A stretch of 64,000 bases of DNA from an uncultured Alphaproteobacteria bacterium (GTDB lineage: Bacteria > Pseudomonadota > Alphaproteobacteria > HIMB59 > GCA-002718135), in contig CACFXU010000003.1 in the NCBI GenBank assembly GCA_902570155.1, forward strand, positions 62,001 through 126,000, read 5' to 3'. The position numbers and the translations under genes were made by a program. A model generated the notes under the pieces. That model saw nothing but the letters and a program-made list of their open reading frames with translations. It made no database searches and was not told where the DNA came from. Below are positions 27,204 through 35,924 of this stretch, piece after piece (position 1 is the stretch's first letter; every line of letters starts with the position of its first letter).

Positions 27204-28121
27204 ATGAATAAATATAAATACCATGGTATGTGGCCAGTTGCTCCAACACCATTTCATGAAAATGGTGAAGTTGATTATGAAGGAATGAATAGAGTTATTG
27301 ACTGTATGGTTGATCAAAAAGTTGAAGGTATTTGTATTCTAGCAAATTATTCTGAACAATTTTTACTCTCAGATGATGAAAGAGAAAAATTAACAAAACT
27401 TTGTATGAAAAAAATTGATGGTAGAGTTAAAACAATTGTTACGGTCTCTCATTTTGCTACTGACATTGTACGACCTCGAGCAGAATTAGCAAAATCACTA
27501 GGTGCAGATATTATAATGATGATGCCACCCTATCATGGTGCATTGCTCAAGGGTAATCCAGATCAAATATTTGAACAGTTTAATGAAATTTCTAAAGTTG
27601 GCATACCAATTATGATACAAGATGCGCCTTTATCTGGAATTGAACTTTCAGTACCTCTTCTTACAAAAATGATTAATGAAATTGAATATTTAACATGTTT
27701 TAAAATTGAAAGTGCTAACGCAGCATCAAAAATAAGAGCACTTATTAAGAACTGTAGTTCTAGATTAGATGCACCTTTTGATGGAGAAGAAAGTATTACT
27801 TTGTATGCAGACTTAGAAGCTGGAATTTCTGGCAGTATGAGTTCAGCATTACTTCCAGAAAAAATTGCGCCTGTAATTGATCATTTTTGGAATAATGAAA
27901 AAGATAAAGCTGAAGAAGTCTATAATGGTATTCTTCCTTTGATAAATTTTGAAAATAGACAATGTGGTTTTAGAGCTACAAAAACAGTAATGAAAGAAGG
28001 CGGCGTAATAAAATCAGATTTTTGCAGAGATCCTATTAAGCCCTTAGATCTAGATACAAAAAATTTATTACTTAATTTTGCTAAAAGATATGATTTACTG
28101 ACTTATAAATGGGGTAAATAG
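27204..28121 (+). CDS. L-2-keto-3-deoxyarabonate dehydratase-like protein (DapA/NAL superfamily)
   Basis: The 305-residue (beta/alpha)8 protein has the Schiff-base lysine in CFKIES and follows the Azospirillum L-2-keto-3-deoxyarabonate dehydratase pattern: G-I-C-I-L-A-N-Y-S-E-Q-F, MMPPYHGA, PIMIQDAPLSG, FDGEESITLYADLEAG, and PLINFENRQCG with MKEGGVI. The DHDPS motif G-T-T-G-E is replaced, so lysine synthesis is unlikely. The reaction would be L-KDA to 2-oxoglutarate semialdehyde plus water in the oxidative L-arabinose pathway. It is 42 nt downstream of the GH127 gene. No arabinose dehydrogenase, arabonate dehydratase or KGSA dehydrogenase is in the window. Confidence 0.8.
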   Translation: MNKYKYHGMWPVAPTPFHENGEVDYEGMNRVIDCMVDQKVEGICILANYSEQFLLSDDEREKLTKLCMKKIDGRVKTIVTVSHFATDIVRPRAELAKSLGADIIMMMPPYHGALLKGNPDQIFEQFNEISKVGIPIMIQDAPLSGIELSVPLLTKMINEIEYLTCFKIESANAASKIRALIKNCSSRLDAPFDGEESITLYADLEAGISGSMSSALLPEKIAPVIDHFWNNEKDKAEEVYNGILPLINFENRQCGFRATKTVMKEGGVIKSDFCRDPIKPLDLDTKNLLLNFAKRYDLLTYKWGK

Positions 28122-28165
28122 TAAAATTTAATTGACAAATATTATTTAAAAATTACTTATTGTTT

Positions 28166-28684
28166 ATGCGAAGAGTATTTGAAGGATTGCTCGAAAGAGC
28201 AATGTTTTCGAGCAGATGGGCGTTGGCTCCTGTTTATGTTGCTCTATGTCTTACTCTACTAGTTATTACATATAAAGTTATCGCGTTATTCATTTATGAA
28301 ATTACACACTTAAACGATTTAACTTTAAATGAACTTCTTGTATTCGTATTACATATTGTTGATTTAGCCCTTGTTGGAAATTTAGTTTTAATGGTTATAT
28401 TTGCAGGATATGAAAATTTTGTTTCAAAAATTGATATTGCAAATCAATCTGAAGATAAGCCCGAATGGATGGGTAAACTAGATTTTTCAGGTTTGAAATT
28501 AAAACTTATTGCTTCAATAGTAGCTATTTCAAGTATAGGTTTGCTAGAAGCTTTTATTGATGTTGGATCAAAAACATCAGAAGAAATTTACTTAATGATA
28601 TTTATTCACGCTGTATTTATTTTATCAGGATTAGTTATAGCAATAATGGATTATATTAGCGGAATTACTAAACATCACCCATAA
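28166..28684 (+). CDS. UPF0114 (YqhA) family membrane protein
   Basis: The 172-residue protein starts R-R-V-F-E-G-L-L-E-R-A-M-F-S-S-R-W, the UPF0114 N-terminal pattern, followed by ALAPVYVALCL and four predicted membrane helices. The family's function is unknown. An in-frame TTG at 28160 could extend it by two residues, but the ATG at 28166 is preferred. It lies 11 nt before the cyclase gene and may be co-transcribed with it. Confidence 0.75.
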   Translation: MRRVFEGLLERAMFSSRWALAPVYVALCLTLLVITYKVIALFIYEITHLNDLTLNELLVFVLHIVDLALVGNLVLMVIFAGYENFVSKIDIANQSEDKPEWMGKLDFSGLKLKLIASIVAISSIGLLEAFIDVGSKTSEEIYLMIFIHAVFILSGLVIAIMDYISGITKHHP

Positions 28685-28695
28685 TTAAATAAAAA

Positions 28696-29982
28696 ATGAA
28701 ACTTGATAAGTTTTTTGATGAAAAAACTGTCATAGATTTAAGTTTTTTTAATTTCTCTAATGCTGTCACAGCAGCTTATTTTGCCAACCGTAACTTAGAC
28801 GTTTTGCGAGTAAATAAAAATTTTAAAAAATTTTTTCCAATTCTTAAAACTGTCAATAATATTCCTTTTACTAGTATTTTAGAACAGCTTGGAGTTGGAG
28901 AAAAATATATTAAAAATTTTAAACAAAATTTAGAAAAAAATGGTTTTGTTATTATTCCTAAAATAGAAATCAAAATTGATGATGAAATTAAAGTATATTC
29001 TTTACTTTCCGCTTATACTGAAAACAAAGATTTCCCTTATTTAAATGGTATTCAAGGACAATTTGTTGATCGAACAGATGAATATAATCTTCGAAGAGAG
29101 AAGGAAGAATTACTTGAGCAAAAATTAAAAGATAGAGAATTGATTGAAGAAAAAACGAAAAGATTAGAAAATATTGCTAATAGGTTATCAAAATATCTTT
29201 CACCTCAAGTATATAAGTCTATTTTTGATGAAGAAGAGTCAGGTAAAAAAACAAAAGAAAGATACGTAAGAAAAAATTTAACAATTTTTTTCTCTGATAT
29301 TGTAAATTTTACTGATTTATCTGACTCGTTAGAAGCAGAAAAACTTGCTTTAATCTTAAATAATTATCTAAGTGAAATGAGTTTAATTGCAATAAATTCA
29401 GATGCTACAATTGATAAATTTATAGGTGATGCAATACTTTCCTTTCATGGCGCCCCTGAAACACTAGGAGATGAGAATGATGCTATTAATTGTATAAGCA
29501 TGGCTTTAGAAATGAAAGAACGAGTTAAAGAACTGCAATCTTTCTGGACCAGGCAGGGTGTTAAAGGTGGATTAAAGGTAAGATATGGAATCTCTTCAGG
29601 TTTTGCAAATGTTGGTGATTTTGGATCTAGTGTAATGAGTGATTATACAGCAATAGGTTCTTCTGTAAATTTAGCCTCTAGATTGCAATCCATTGCTCCT
29701 GAAAATGAAATTATTATTTCTGATACAACATATAATTTAGTTAAAAATCATATTAATTGCGAAGAGTATGAAGAAATAACTCCTAAAGGTTTTGCAAGAC
29801 CTGTTAAAACTTACAAGGTAATTGATTTTAAAAATAAAAAAAATAGCAAAACAAAAAAATCATATTCGAAAAAAGGTAACCACGTGGATATACAAATATT
29901 TGATAGTTCTGATATGAAGGCTGCAATGAAAGAATTAAAAAAACTACAAGAAGATTTTAGTAAAGAAATTGACGAAGAGTAG
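28696..29982 (+). CDS. class III adenylate/guanylate cyclase with PAS-like sensor and coiled coil
   Basis: In the 428-residue protein, residues about 20-130 look like a PAS-type sensor, 135-165 form a charged coiled coil, and 190-375 are the cyclase. Metal-binding D201 (FFSDIVNFT) and D245 (DKFIGDA) are present, as are the purine-selecting K241 and T318 and the transition-state pair N325/R329 (SVNLASR), so it should be active, more likely on ATP than GTP. No membrane segment is seen. It ends 8 nt from the convergently oriented cNMP-binding channel gene, a natural effector. Confidence 0.85.
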   Translation: MKLDKFFDEKTVIDLSFFNFSNAVTAAYFANRNLDVLRVNKNFKKFFPILKTVNNIPFTSILEQLGVGEKYIKNFKQNLEKNGFVIIPKIEIKIDDEIKVYSLLSAYTENKDFPYLNGIQGQFVDRTDEYNLRREKEELLEQKLKDRELIEEKTKRLENIANRLSKYLSPQVYKSIFDEEESGKKTKERYVRKNLTIFFSDIVNFTDLSDSLEAEKLALILNNYLSEMSLIAINSDATIDKFIGDAILSFHGAPETLGDENDAINCISMALEMKERVKELQSFWTRQGVKGGLKVRYGISSGFANVGDFGSSVMSDYTAIGSSVNLASRLQSIAPENEIIISDTTYNLVKNHINCEEYEEITPKGFARPVKTYKVIDFKNKKNSKTKKSYSKKGNHVDIQIFDSSDMKAAMKELKKLQEDFSKEIDEE

Positions 29983-29990
29983 GGGGTATT

Positions 29991-31661
29991 TTATTTTAAA
30001 AAATTTATTATCGCATTCTTAATATCTTTAACTAGATTTTTATTTTCATCTTTAGTTAATTGACTTTCATTTTTTTTCTTATCAAGTTTTAACTTTCTTT
30101 GAGCTAAAATATTTGCAACATAATCATACACATTAGGATTTTTAGAAAATATATCTTTTATTATATCCTTGCTTACTTTTATAACTATGCAAGGAGTTTC
30201 AGCTATAACATTAGCAGACCTGGGTTCACCGGTAAGAAGACTTCCTTCACCAACAAAGTCCCCAACACCAAGTTTAGCTAAAAATACTTTATCTTTATTT
30301 TCATTATCTAAGTAAACAGATACTACTCCGTCATTTATAACGTAAAGAGAATCTCCAGAATCATTTTGTTTAATAATGTAATCATCTTTTTCAAAATGGA
30401 GTCTTTCAGCATTTTGAGCAATTTCATCTAAATCTTCAGAATTTAAAGACATAAAAATAGGAATTTTTTGAAGTAGGACTCTATTTTTTACTGACTCATT
30501 ATAAGGATTAAATTCACTAACCTGTCTTTTTTCAAAATCTTCTCGACTTCTGTGTGTATCAAGAGCATGCAGTCCTGTATCTTCTTCAAGTTTTCCATAA
30601 AGTTTACCAGCTGACATTTGAACACCTGCATGTCTTAAAGTTTTATGTATTTCCATCATCACACTATCTTGCATCGAATTTTTTAAAATTCTTTTTGTGC
30701 AATCAAAAGCAACAACAAATTCTAATCCAAATTCATTAGCACCTATAAAACGAACCCACTGTAAATTTAATTGCTCTCTACCATCAACTGGCTTAGCTTT
30801 TTTAAGAGCATTATAGAGTAACTTAGAGATATTTTCTGGGTCATGAGATGGATGAAAATATAATTTATTAAAAATATGAAATCCTTCACTCATTTTTTCT
30901 TTATCTTGTTTGCTCCAATTAGTTAAAATTGAATCTGCAACGATTTCATTTGGAATGATTACTTCAGTATTTTGAAATGTCCTTATTCTTGTACTTCTCC
31001 AGGTAATATTTTCTACATAGCCTGTTTTATCATCAACAGTAATCCAGTCATTTATTGCAAATGGTCTTTCAATGTTTACAAAAATTCCTTTAATTAAATC
31101 TGATAAGCTTGATTGTAAAGAAAGTGCAATAGCAGCAAAAACTATACCACCTGCAGCAAGAATGCTTGTAAGTTCTAAATTAAAAACAAAGGATAAAACT
31201 AAAAATGCAGGTATCGCAAATAATAAAAACTGAAATAGAAATGTTATTATCTCAGGTATTGTTGTCCCTGATTTATCATTTAGTGATAATACTTCGTATT
31301 TATAAAACATCATTATAAATATTGATGGAATAAAATATAAAGTTATCAGTAAGATTTTATCTGTAAGGCTACTTATAGTTTTATTAATTAAAAAAAATTC
31401 CTTTTGAATAACTATATCATAGGAAAAATTTACCATTAGATATGATAAAATAGGAAGTATAATGATAGTAAAAAGTACTCGTGTAAATTTCTTTAATTTG
31501 TTTAGTCGTATTACAGAACCAATAATGAATACAGAAATGACTATGTATAAAGAATTTAAAGTAACTGCATTATTATAAAATAATAGAATAGATAAAATAC
31601 ATAATAAGCTTATTAAAATTATACTAATCTTAGATAGTAGGTAAAAAATGTTAATTTTCAT
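29991..31661 (-). CDS. MscS-type channel with C-terminal cyclic-nucleotide-binding domain
   Basis: The 556-residue protein has about six N-terminal membrane helices, an MscS core at about 145-350 (pore helix ILAAGGIVFAAIALSLQSS and the beta domain NIERPFAINDWITV), and a cNMP-binding domain at 396-515. Its phosphate-binding cassette FVGEGSLLTGEPRSA keeps E472 and R481, the residues that hold the cyclic nucleotide ribose and phosphate. Such bCNG/MscS fusions open or close on cAMP or cGMP. Class III cyclases flank it at 28696 and 34247. ATG at 31661; the K+ channel gene diverges from it 34 nt away. Confidence 0.9.
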   Translation of the reverse strand: MKINIFYLLSKISIILISLLCILSILLFYNNAVTLNSLYIVISVFIIGSVIRLNKLKKFTRVLFTIIILPILSYLMVNFSYDIVIQKEFFLINKTISSLTDKILLITLYFIPSIFIMMFYKYEVLSLNDKSGTTIPEIITFLFQFLLFAIPAFLVLSFVFNLELTSILAAGGIVFAAIALSLQSSLSDLIKGIFVNIERPFAINDWITVDDKTGYVENITWRSTRIRTFQNTEVIIPNEIVADSILTNWSKQDKEKMSEGFHIFNKLYFHPSHDPENISKLLYNALKKAKPVDGREQLNLQWVRFIGANEFGLEFVVAFDCTKRILKNSMQDSVMMEIHKTLRHAGVQMSAGKLYGKLEEDTGLHALDTHRSREDFEKRQVSEFNPYNESVKNRVLLQKIPIFMSLNSEDLDEIAQNAERLHFEKDDYIIKQNDSGDSLYVINDGVVSVYLDNENKDKVFLAKLGVGDFVGEGSLLTGEPRSANVIAETPCIVIKVSKDIIKDIFSKNPNVYDYVANILAQRKLKLDKKKNESQLTKDENKNLVKDIKNAIINFLK

Positions 31662-31695
31662 TTTGTAATTTTTGCTATAAAGAATTTATATAAAA

Positions 31696-32436
31696 ATGAA
31701 TTCATTTTCAAAGTATTTATTCGAACACTTACATTTTGGTTTAGAAGAGAAGGATTTTACATTAATTGAAAAAATTATATTCTTTCTTATTGTATTGAAC
31801 TGTGTTTTTGTTGTTATTGAGTCAGAAAAATTGATTTATGAGCAATATTATCAACTCTTTGACTCAGCAAAACTTTTTTTTGGTATAGTATTTCTAATTG
31901 AGTATATTTGTAGATTAATTGCTGTAGATCAAATTGACAAATTTAAAGGTTTTAAAGGTAAGTTTAAGTATATTTTTACATTACCTGCTCTAATTGATGC
32001 AATTGCAATTATCCCATTATTTTTAATAGGTATAAATGAAGGTTTTTTAGTAAGATTATTAAGAGCTATAAGAATATTTAGTATTTTAAGATTTGGACGT
32101 TTTAGTGAGTCAGTAGATTTTATACTTCATGCAATATATGACAGGAGACACGAATTAATTTTTTCATTACTGCTTACTCTAAGTTTGATGTTATTGTCTG
32201 CTACTTTGCTTTATGTTGTAGAGGGAGATTTGCAACCTGAAGCTTTTGGATCAATCCCAAGAGCTTTATGGGTAAGTTCTGCAGCTTTATTATCAACAGG
32301 TTATGGTGATTACACTCCTATTACATTTTTAGGTAGATTTGCAGCAGTATGCACTGCATTGTTTGGAATTGGAGCAGTTGCTTTACCAGCTGGTATATTA
32401 GCAAGTGCTTTTACAGATAGAAAAAATAAAGATTAA
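31696..32436 (+). CDS. voltage-sensor-type potassium channel (six TM)
   Basis: The 246-residue protein is a Kv-type channel subunit: S4 carries R120, R123, R126, R132 and R135, and the filter TGYGD lies at 201-205 (LLSTGYGDYTP), diagnostic for K+. The C-terminal cytoplasmic tail is only about ten residues, so it has no RCK or cNMP domain of its own. It shares a 34-nt divergent promoter region with the cNMP-binding MscS gene and its stop overlaps the stop of the second cyclase by 4 nt. Inner membrane. Confidence 0.9.
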   Translation: MNSFSKYLFEHLHFGLEEKDFTLIEKIIFFLIVLNCVFVVIESEKLIYEQYYQLFDSAKLFFGIVFLIEYICRLIAVDQIDKFKGFKGKFKYIFTLPALIDAIAIIPLFLIGINEGFLVRLLRAIRIFSILRFGRFSESVDFILHAIYDRRHELIFSLLLTLSLMLLSATLLYVVEGDLQPEAFGSIPRALWVSSAALLSTGYGDYTPITFLGRFAAVCTALFGIGAVALPAGILASAFTDRKNKD

Positions 32437-34247
32437 TTAATAACTTGATTTGTAAAATTTTCTAAATTTTTATTCATTTCCTCATCTGGTAGATGAAAAC
32501 CTTTAATTGTCTCTTTCCAATCTAGTTTTGAATAATCATCATATTTGTTAACAAAATATTCATTTTCTTTTAAATTAATTTCATTGTTCTTTTCTTTTAA
32601 TGAAAACAAGAGGAATATCCAAGATCGTGGTTCCAACTCTTTAATTTTTTGAGCTTGAGTTATACAAACATCATAATCCTTTTTACAAAAATAACCTAAG
32701 ACAAGATCTCTATACCTGTTATCTGATGTTTTTTGACCGGCAGGTATAGGATCTAATTCAAGTGCTTTATGAAGTAATTCTAATCCTTGATCAATTTTTT
32801 TATTTCTTACTAATATTTCACCGTAAACTGCAAGTACTCTTGGATCATTTGGATTCATAGAGTAGGCAATCTTTCCGTGTTCTTCTGACTCCTCATATTT
32901 TTTTTGCATTAAGGAAATAGCAGAGCTAATTCTTCTCACTTCATAATCGTTCTCATCATGCTCTAAACTTTTTTTAATATGGTGAAAAATCATTTTCATC
33001 ATTTTATCATTATCTTCATAATATTGTTTACCTAGGCCGCCACCAATTGTACAAGCTTTAAGTGAGTGTGCTCTTGCATTCGTTTCATCTTGTTCGAGAG
33101 CTTTATCAAAGTGATATAAAGCCTTATCATTATGTTCTTTTGCGGATGATTGTCTAAGCCAGTGATATCTTCCAATAACTAAATTTTCATAAGAATTTAA
33201 ATTCTCAGTCGGTTTTCTTTTAATATTTTGTAAATTTGTAATTTCTATATTACCTAATAATTCTTTTGATATCTTTTGTACAATTTCATCTTGGATATCA
33301 AAAATATCCTCAAGAACTCTATCATATCGATCACCCCATATAATAGAACCATCTTTTGCATTAGTTAAATCTACTGCTACTCTTAATCTATTACCAGCTG
33401 ATCTAATGTTTCCACCAACTAAAAAATCAATTTTATGTTTTTTTGCAAATGTAAGTGCGTCCTCATTACTTTTATCATGATCGTCACATGTTTTTTTTGA
33501 AACAACATCAAATTCTTTTAATCTAGAAAATTCTATAATTAAATCACCTGTTATAGCTTCAACCAAAAATTCACTGTCATCATTTTTGCTTACATTCTTA
33601 AATGTAAGTATTGCTATTTTTGGCTGTGAAGAATTTCTTGTAATAATTACATTATCATCTTTTTTATTATTTTCATCTTCCTTGTTCTCCTCATTAACTT
33701 CTTCAGAGAAAAAATCATCATCATCTATTTTTAAACCTTTTACTTTGAAAACCTCAAACTCATCGCTTATATTTTTGAGTTTTCTTGTACCATCAGCTTC
33801 TATTGAATAATCAATTCTTTTATCAACTTGATCTTTGACTATTTTTGATACAAGAATTTTACCTGGCTCACTTTGACTTTCTAATCTTGCAGCAACATTT
33901 ACACCTGAACCCATAATGTTATTATTTTCTACAATTACATCATCTACATGAATGCCAACTCTCCAGCTTAATTGTAACTTAGTTAAAGAATGTTCATTTC
34001 TTTCATATAGTTTATCCTGAAATTCGATAGCAGCTTTCACACACTGTACAGGACTCGCAAATTCGGCAACTACAGAATCACCAGCAGTTGAAAAAATTTT
34101 ACCATCAAATTTAGCTATAATTTCATCAATAATTTTTCTGCATTCATTAAGATTAGATAACGTTAATTCTTCATTTTCTTCCATATGTTTACTGAAATTT
34201 ACACAATCAGTAGCTAAGATAGTTGCGAGTTTTCTTTCTGTATTCAT
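32433..34247 (-). CDS. class III cyclase with TolB-like domain and TPR repeats
   Basis: From the ATG at 34247 the product has 604 residues. The cyclase domain (1-175) shows D14 (ATDCVNFS), D57 (STAGDS) and N117/R121 (GVNVAARLE). The lysine that selects adenine is replaced by serine at 53, as is common in the rhizobial TPR cyclases, so nucleotide choice is uncertain. Residues about 210-335 resemble the TolB/FlgO-like domain, and 360-560 hold TPR-type helix pairs. A TTG at 34262 is an alternative start. It faces the K+ channel gene tail to tail with a 4-nt overlap. Confidence 0.83.
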   Translation of the reverse strand: MNTERKLATILATDCVNFSKHMEENEELTLSNLNECRKIIDEIIAKFDGKIFSTAGDSVVAEFASPVQCVKAAIEFQDKLYERNEHSLTKLQLSWRVGIHVDDVIVENNNIMGSGVNVAARLESQSEPGKILVSKIVKDQVDKRIDYSIEADGTRKLKNISDEFEVFKVKGLKIDDDDFFSEEVNEENKEDENNKKDDNVIITRNSSQPKIAILTFKNVSKNDDSEFLVEAITGDLIIEFSRLKEFDVVSKKTCDDHDKSNEDALTFAKKHKIDFLVGGNIRSAGNRLRVAVDLTNAKDGSIIWGDRYDRVLEDIFDIQDEIVQKISKELLGNIEITNLQNIKRKPTENLNSYENLVIGRYHWLRQSSAKEHNDKALYHFDKALEQDETNARAHSLKACTIGGGLGKQYYEDNDKMMKMIFHHIKKSLEHDENDYEVRRISSAISLMQKKYEESEEHGKIAYSMNPNDPRVLAVYGEILVRNKKIDQGLELLHKALELDPIPAGQKTSDNRYRDLVLGYFCKKDYDVCITQAQKIKELEPRSWIFLLFSLKEKNNEINLKENEYFVNKYDDYSKLDWKETIKGFHLPDEEMNKNLENFTNQVIN

Positions 34248-34398
34248 ATTTTTTTTTATCAAAAATTTATAGTATAATCATCAAAAATTAATAATTAAAT
34301 TTTAATATTATTATATTACAAATGTAAATATTGACAAAGTTCAAACATGATAAGTATTTTAATTAATAATTATTTAAATTTAAGGGAAAGAAGAAATT

Positions 34399-34803
34399 AT
34401 GATTATAGCTTGGGGTGGAACTTTAAATCTAGTTTTGTACATTATAAGCATGTTGGGTTTAGGTTATTATGCATTTCTTACAGTATTAAGTCCTAATACA
34501 TTAGTCACTAGATATGATTTAGGAGAAAAATCAGTTCCTATTATAAGAATCGTTGGAACTTTTGTGTTGCCAATTTTAATTTTGGGAATTTATTTACTAT
34601 TTCGAGGACCTGAAGGTGCATGGTTATTTTTTGTATTGAATTTTCTTGTTTCAACACATCAGGTAATTTTAGGTTGGGCAACAAGGCTTAAGATTATTGA
34701 TCCTGATTCAAAACAAGATGTAGGAGATGAGATAGTGGGGCACGTATTTGTTATTATAGCGATTGTTTTAATCTATCGACTTTCATATACAATATACATT
34801 TAA
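34399..34803 (+). CDS. small four-helix membrane protein, function unknown
   Basis: The 134-residue protein has four predicted transmembrane helices (about 5-30, 48-66, 72-92, 110-132) and a conserved-looking T-R-Y-D-L-G-E-K segment in the first loop. I do not recognise the family. It is preceded by A-G-G-G-A-A-A (a weak Shine-Dalgarno) and followed by a perfect palindromic terminator shared with the next, convergent gene. Confidence 0.6.
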   Translation: MIIAWGGTLNLVLYIISMLGLGYYAFLTVLSPNTLVTRYDLGEKSVPIIRIVGTFVLPILILGIYLLFRGPEGAWLFFVLNFLVSTHQVILGWATRLKIIDPDSKQDVGDEIVGHVFVIIAIVLIYRLSYTIYI

Positions 34804-34813
34804 TTACATTTAG

Positions 34814-34833
34814 GCTGGGATTTAAATCCCAGC
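34814..34833. terminator. bidirectional terminator hairpin
   Basis: A perfect 20-base palindrome, GCTGGGATTTAAATCCCAGC, folds into an 8-bp stem with a TTAA loop. It lies in the 33-nt gap between the convergent genes ending at 34803 and 34837, and is followed by T-runs on the plus strand and preceded by A-rich sequence, so it can serve both directions. Confidence 0.75.
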
Positions 34834-34836
34834 TTT

Positions 34837-35373
34837 TTACCTTAAAGAAAATTCTTTAATTTCTGAAAATTCAAAACCATCAAATGCATCTTTCAAAGAA
34901 TATTTTGCTTCTAAAACAATACCATCTTTATCAAGGAAGAAATCAGCAGTAGCTATATCGAGATATCCTCCAAGTTTAATCGGAATATATCCTTTTAGCA
35001 TTGCAGCTATAGCTTTAGGGAACTTGAATATAAAAGCATTCATTAATTTTCCCATTGATCTCTCTATTTCATATTTTTTATAATAAGAAAAATCTGGATC
35101 TGCTACAATCGTAAATGGAAGAGGGCCATGCTTTTTCATTTGTTTTTTTAAATTTTCAACAGATGAATGAAATACTAAAACTATTTCAAAGTTTTTACCA
35201 AATTCATTATGTTTATTTTTTAAATGATTCACTTCTAGATTACAAAACATACAAGAAGCAAATCTCATATATTTTAAATACACTTTTTTTCCTTTAAAAT
35301 TATTTAGATCAAAATCTGATCCATCCATTTTTTTTAATTTTAACTCTGGAGTATCACCTTTTTTTATTTTCAT
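34837..35373 (-). CDS. AhpC/TSA-type thioredoxin-fold protein
   Basis: The 178-residue protein follows the peroxiredoxin / redoxin plan: ELKLKKMDGSDFDLNNFKGKKVYL, then C41-M-F-C44 at the start of the active-site helix, and IVADPDFSYYKKY where AhpC proteins read D-x-x-x-x-x-x-x-Y. The C-x-x-C pair instead of a single peroxidatic cysteine makes thiol-disulfide exchange as likely as peroxide reduction. No signal peptide. Downstream partners are absent; it is a single-gene unit between two terminators. Confidence 0.7.
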   Translation of the reverse strand: MKIKKGDTPELKLKKMDGSDFDLNNFKGKKVYLKYMRFASCMFCNLEVNHLKNKHNEFGKNFEIVLVFHSSVENLKKQMKKHGPLPFTIVADPDFSYYKKYEIERSMGKLMNAFIFKFPKAIAAMLKGYIPIKLGGYLDIATADFFLDKDGIVLEAKYSLKDAFDGFEFSEIKEFSLR

Positions 35374-35421
35374 ATCTAAACTTTAATACTATAATTATAA
35401 AAAAAGTAATATTTAATTTTA

Positions 35422-35847
35422 ATGACATTAATAATAACACTTAAGTTTATACACTACCTTGCAATTGTTTTTTCAGGTGGTGTTTTAGTTGGTAGTGGAG
35501 TGATTCAATCTGTTTATGCTAAAGCAAATCAAATTCCTGATCTAACCACAGCTAAGATTTTGAAGTTACTTGGCTATATTGGTCTTATATCCCTAATTGT
35601 TTTGTGGATATCTGGAATTATACTATCAATTAATCTCTATGGCGGCTTTATTATTAATAGTGCATTTACAATCAAAATAATTGCAGCAGGTTTTCTTTTA
35701 GGACTATCTGCCTTTGTAAATTTTCATGTTTTTAATTTCTCTAAAAATAATTTACCACCAAATAAAACTATTATGAAAATAGCAACAATGAGTGGAAGAG
35801 GACTGTTAGTAATAGTTTTAATTGCAGCAGCAATTGCATTCTATTAA
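35422..35847 (+). CDS. small four-helix membrane protein with a histidine in helix 1
   Basis: The 141-residue protein has four hydrophobic segments, with LKFIHYLAIVFSGG in the first and FHVFNFSKNN near the middle. The pattern resembles CopD/DUF2269-like four-helix proteins, some of which bind heme, but the similarity is only at the level of helix arrangement and single histidines. Divergent from the peroxiredoxin-like gene; no further context. Confidence 0.55.
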   Translation: MTLIITLKFIHYLAIVFSGGVLVGSGVIQSVYAKANQIPDLTTAKILKLLGYIGLISLIVLWISGIILSINLYGGFIINSAFTIKIIAAGFLLGLSAFVNFHVFNFSKNNLPPNKTIMKIATMSGRGLLVIVLIAAAIAFY

Positions 35848-35924
35848 ATTAAAACATGTTTTACATTTATTTATATGTGAATAAGATTTTATAAATTTTA
35901 AAAAAAATATTTTAAATAATTTTT

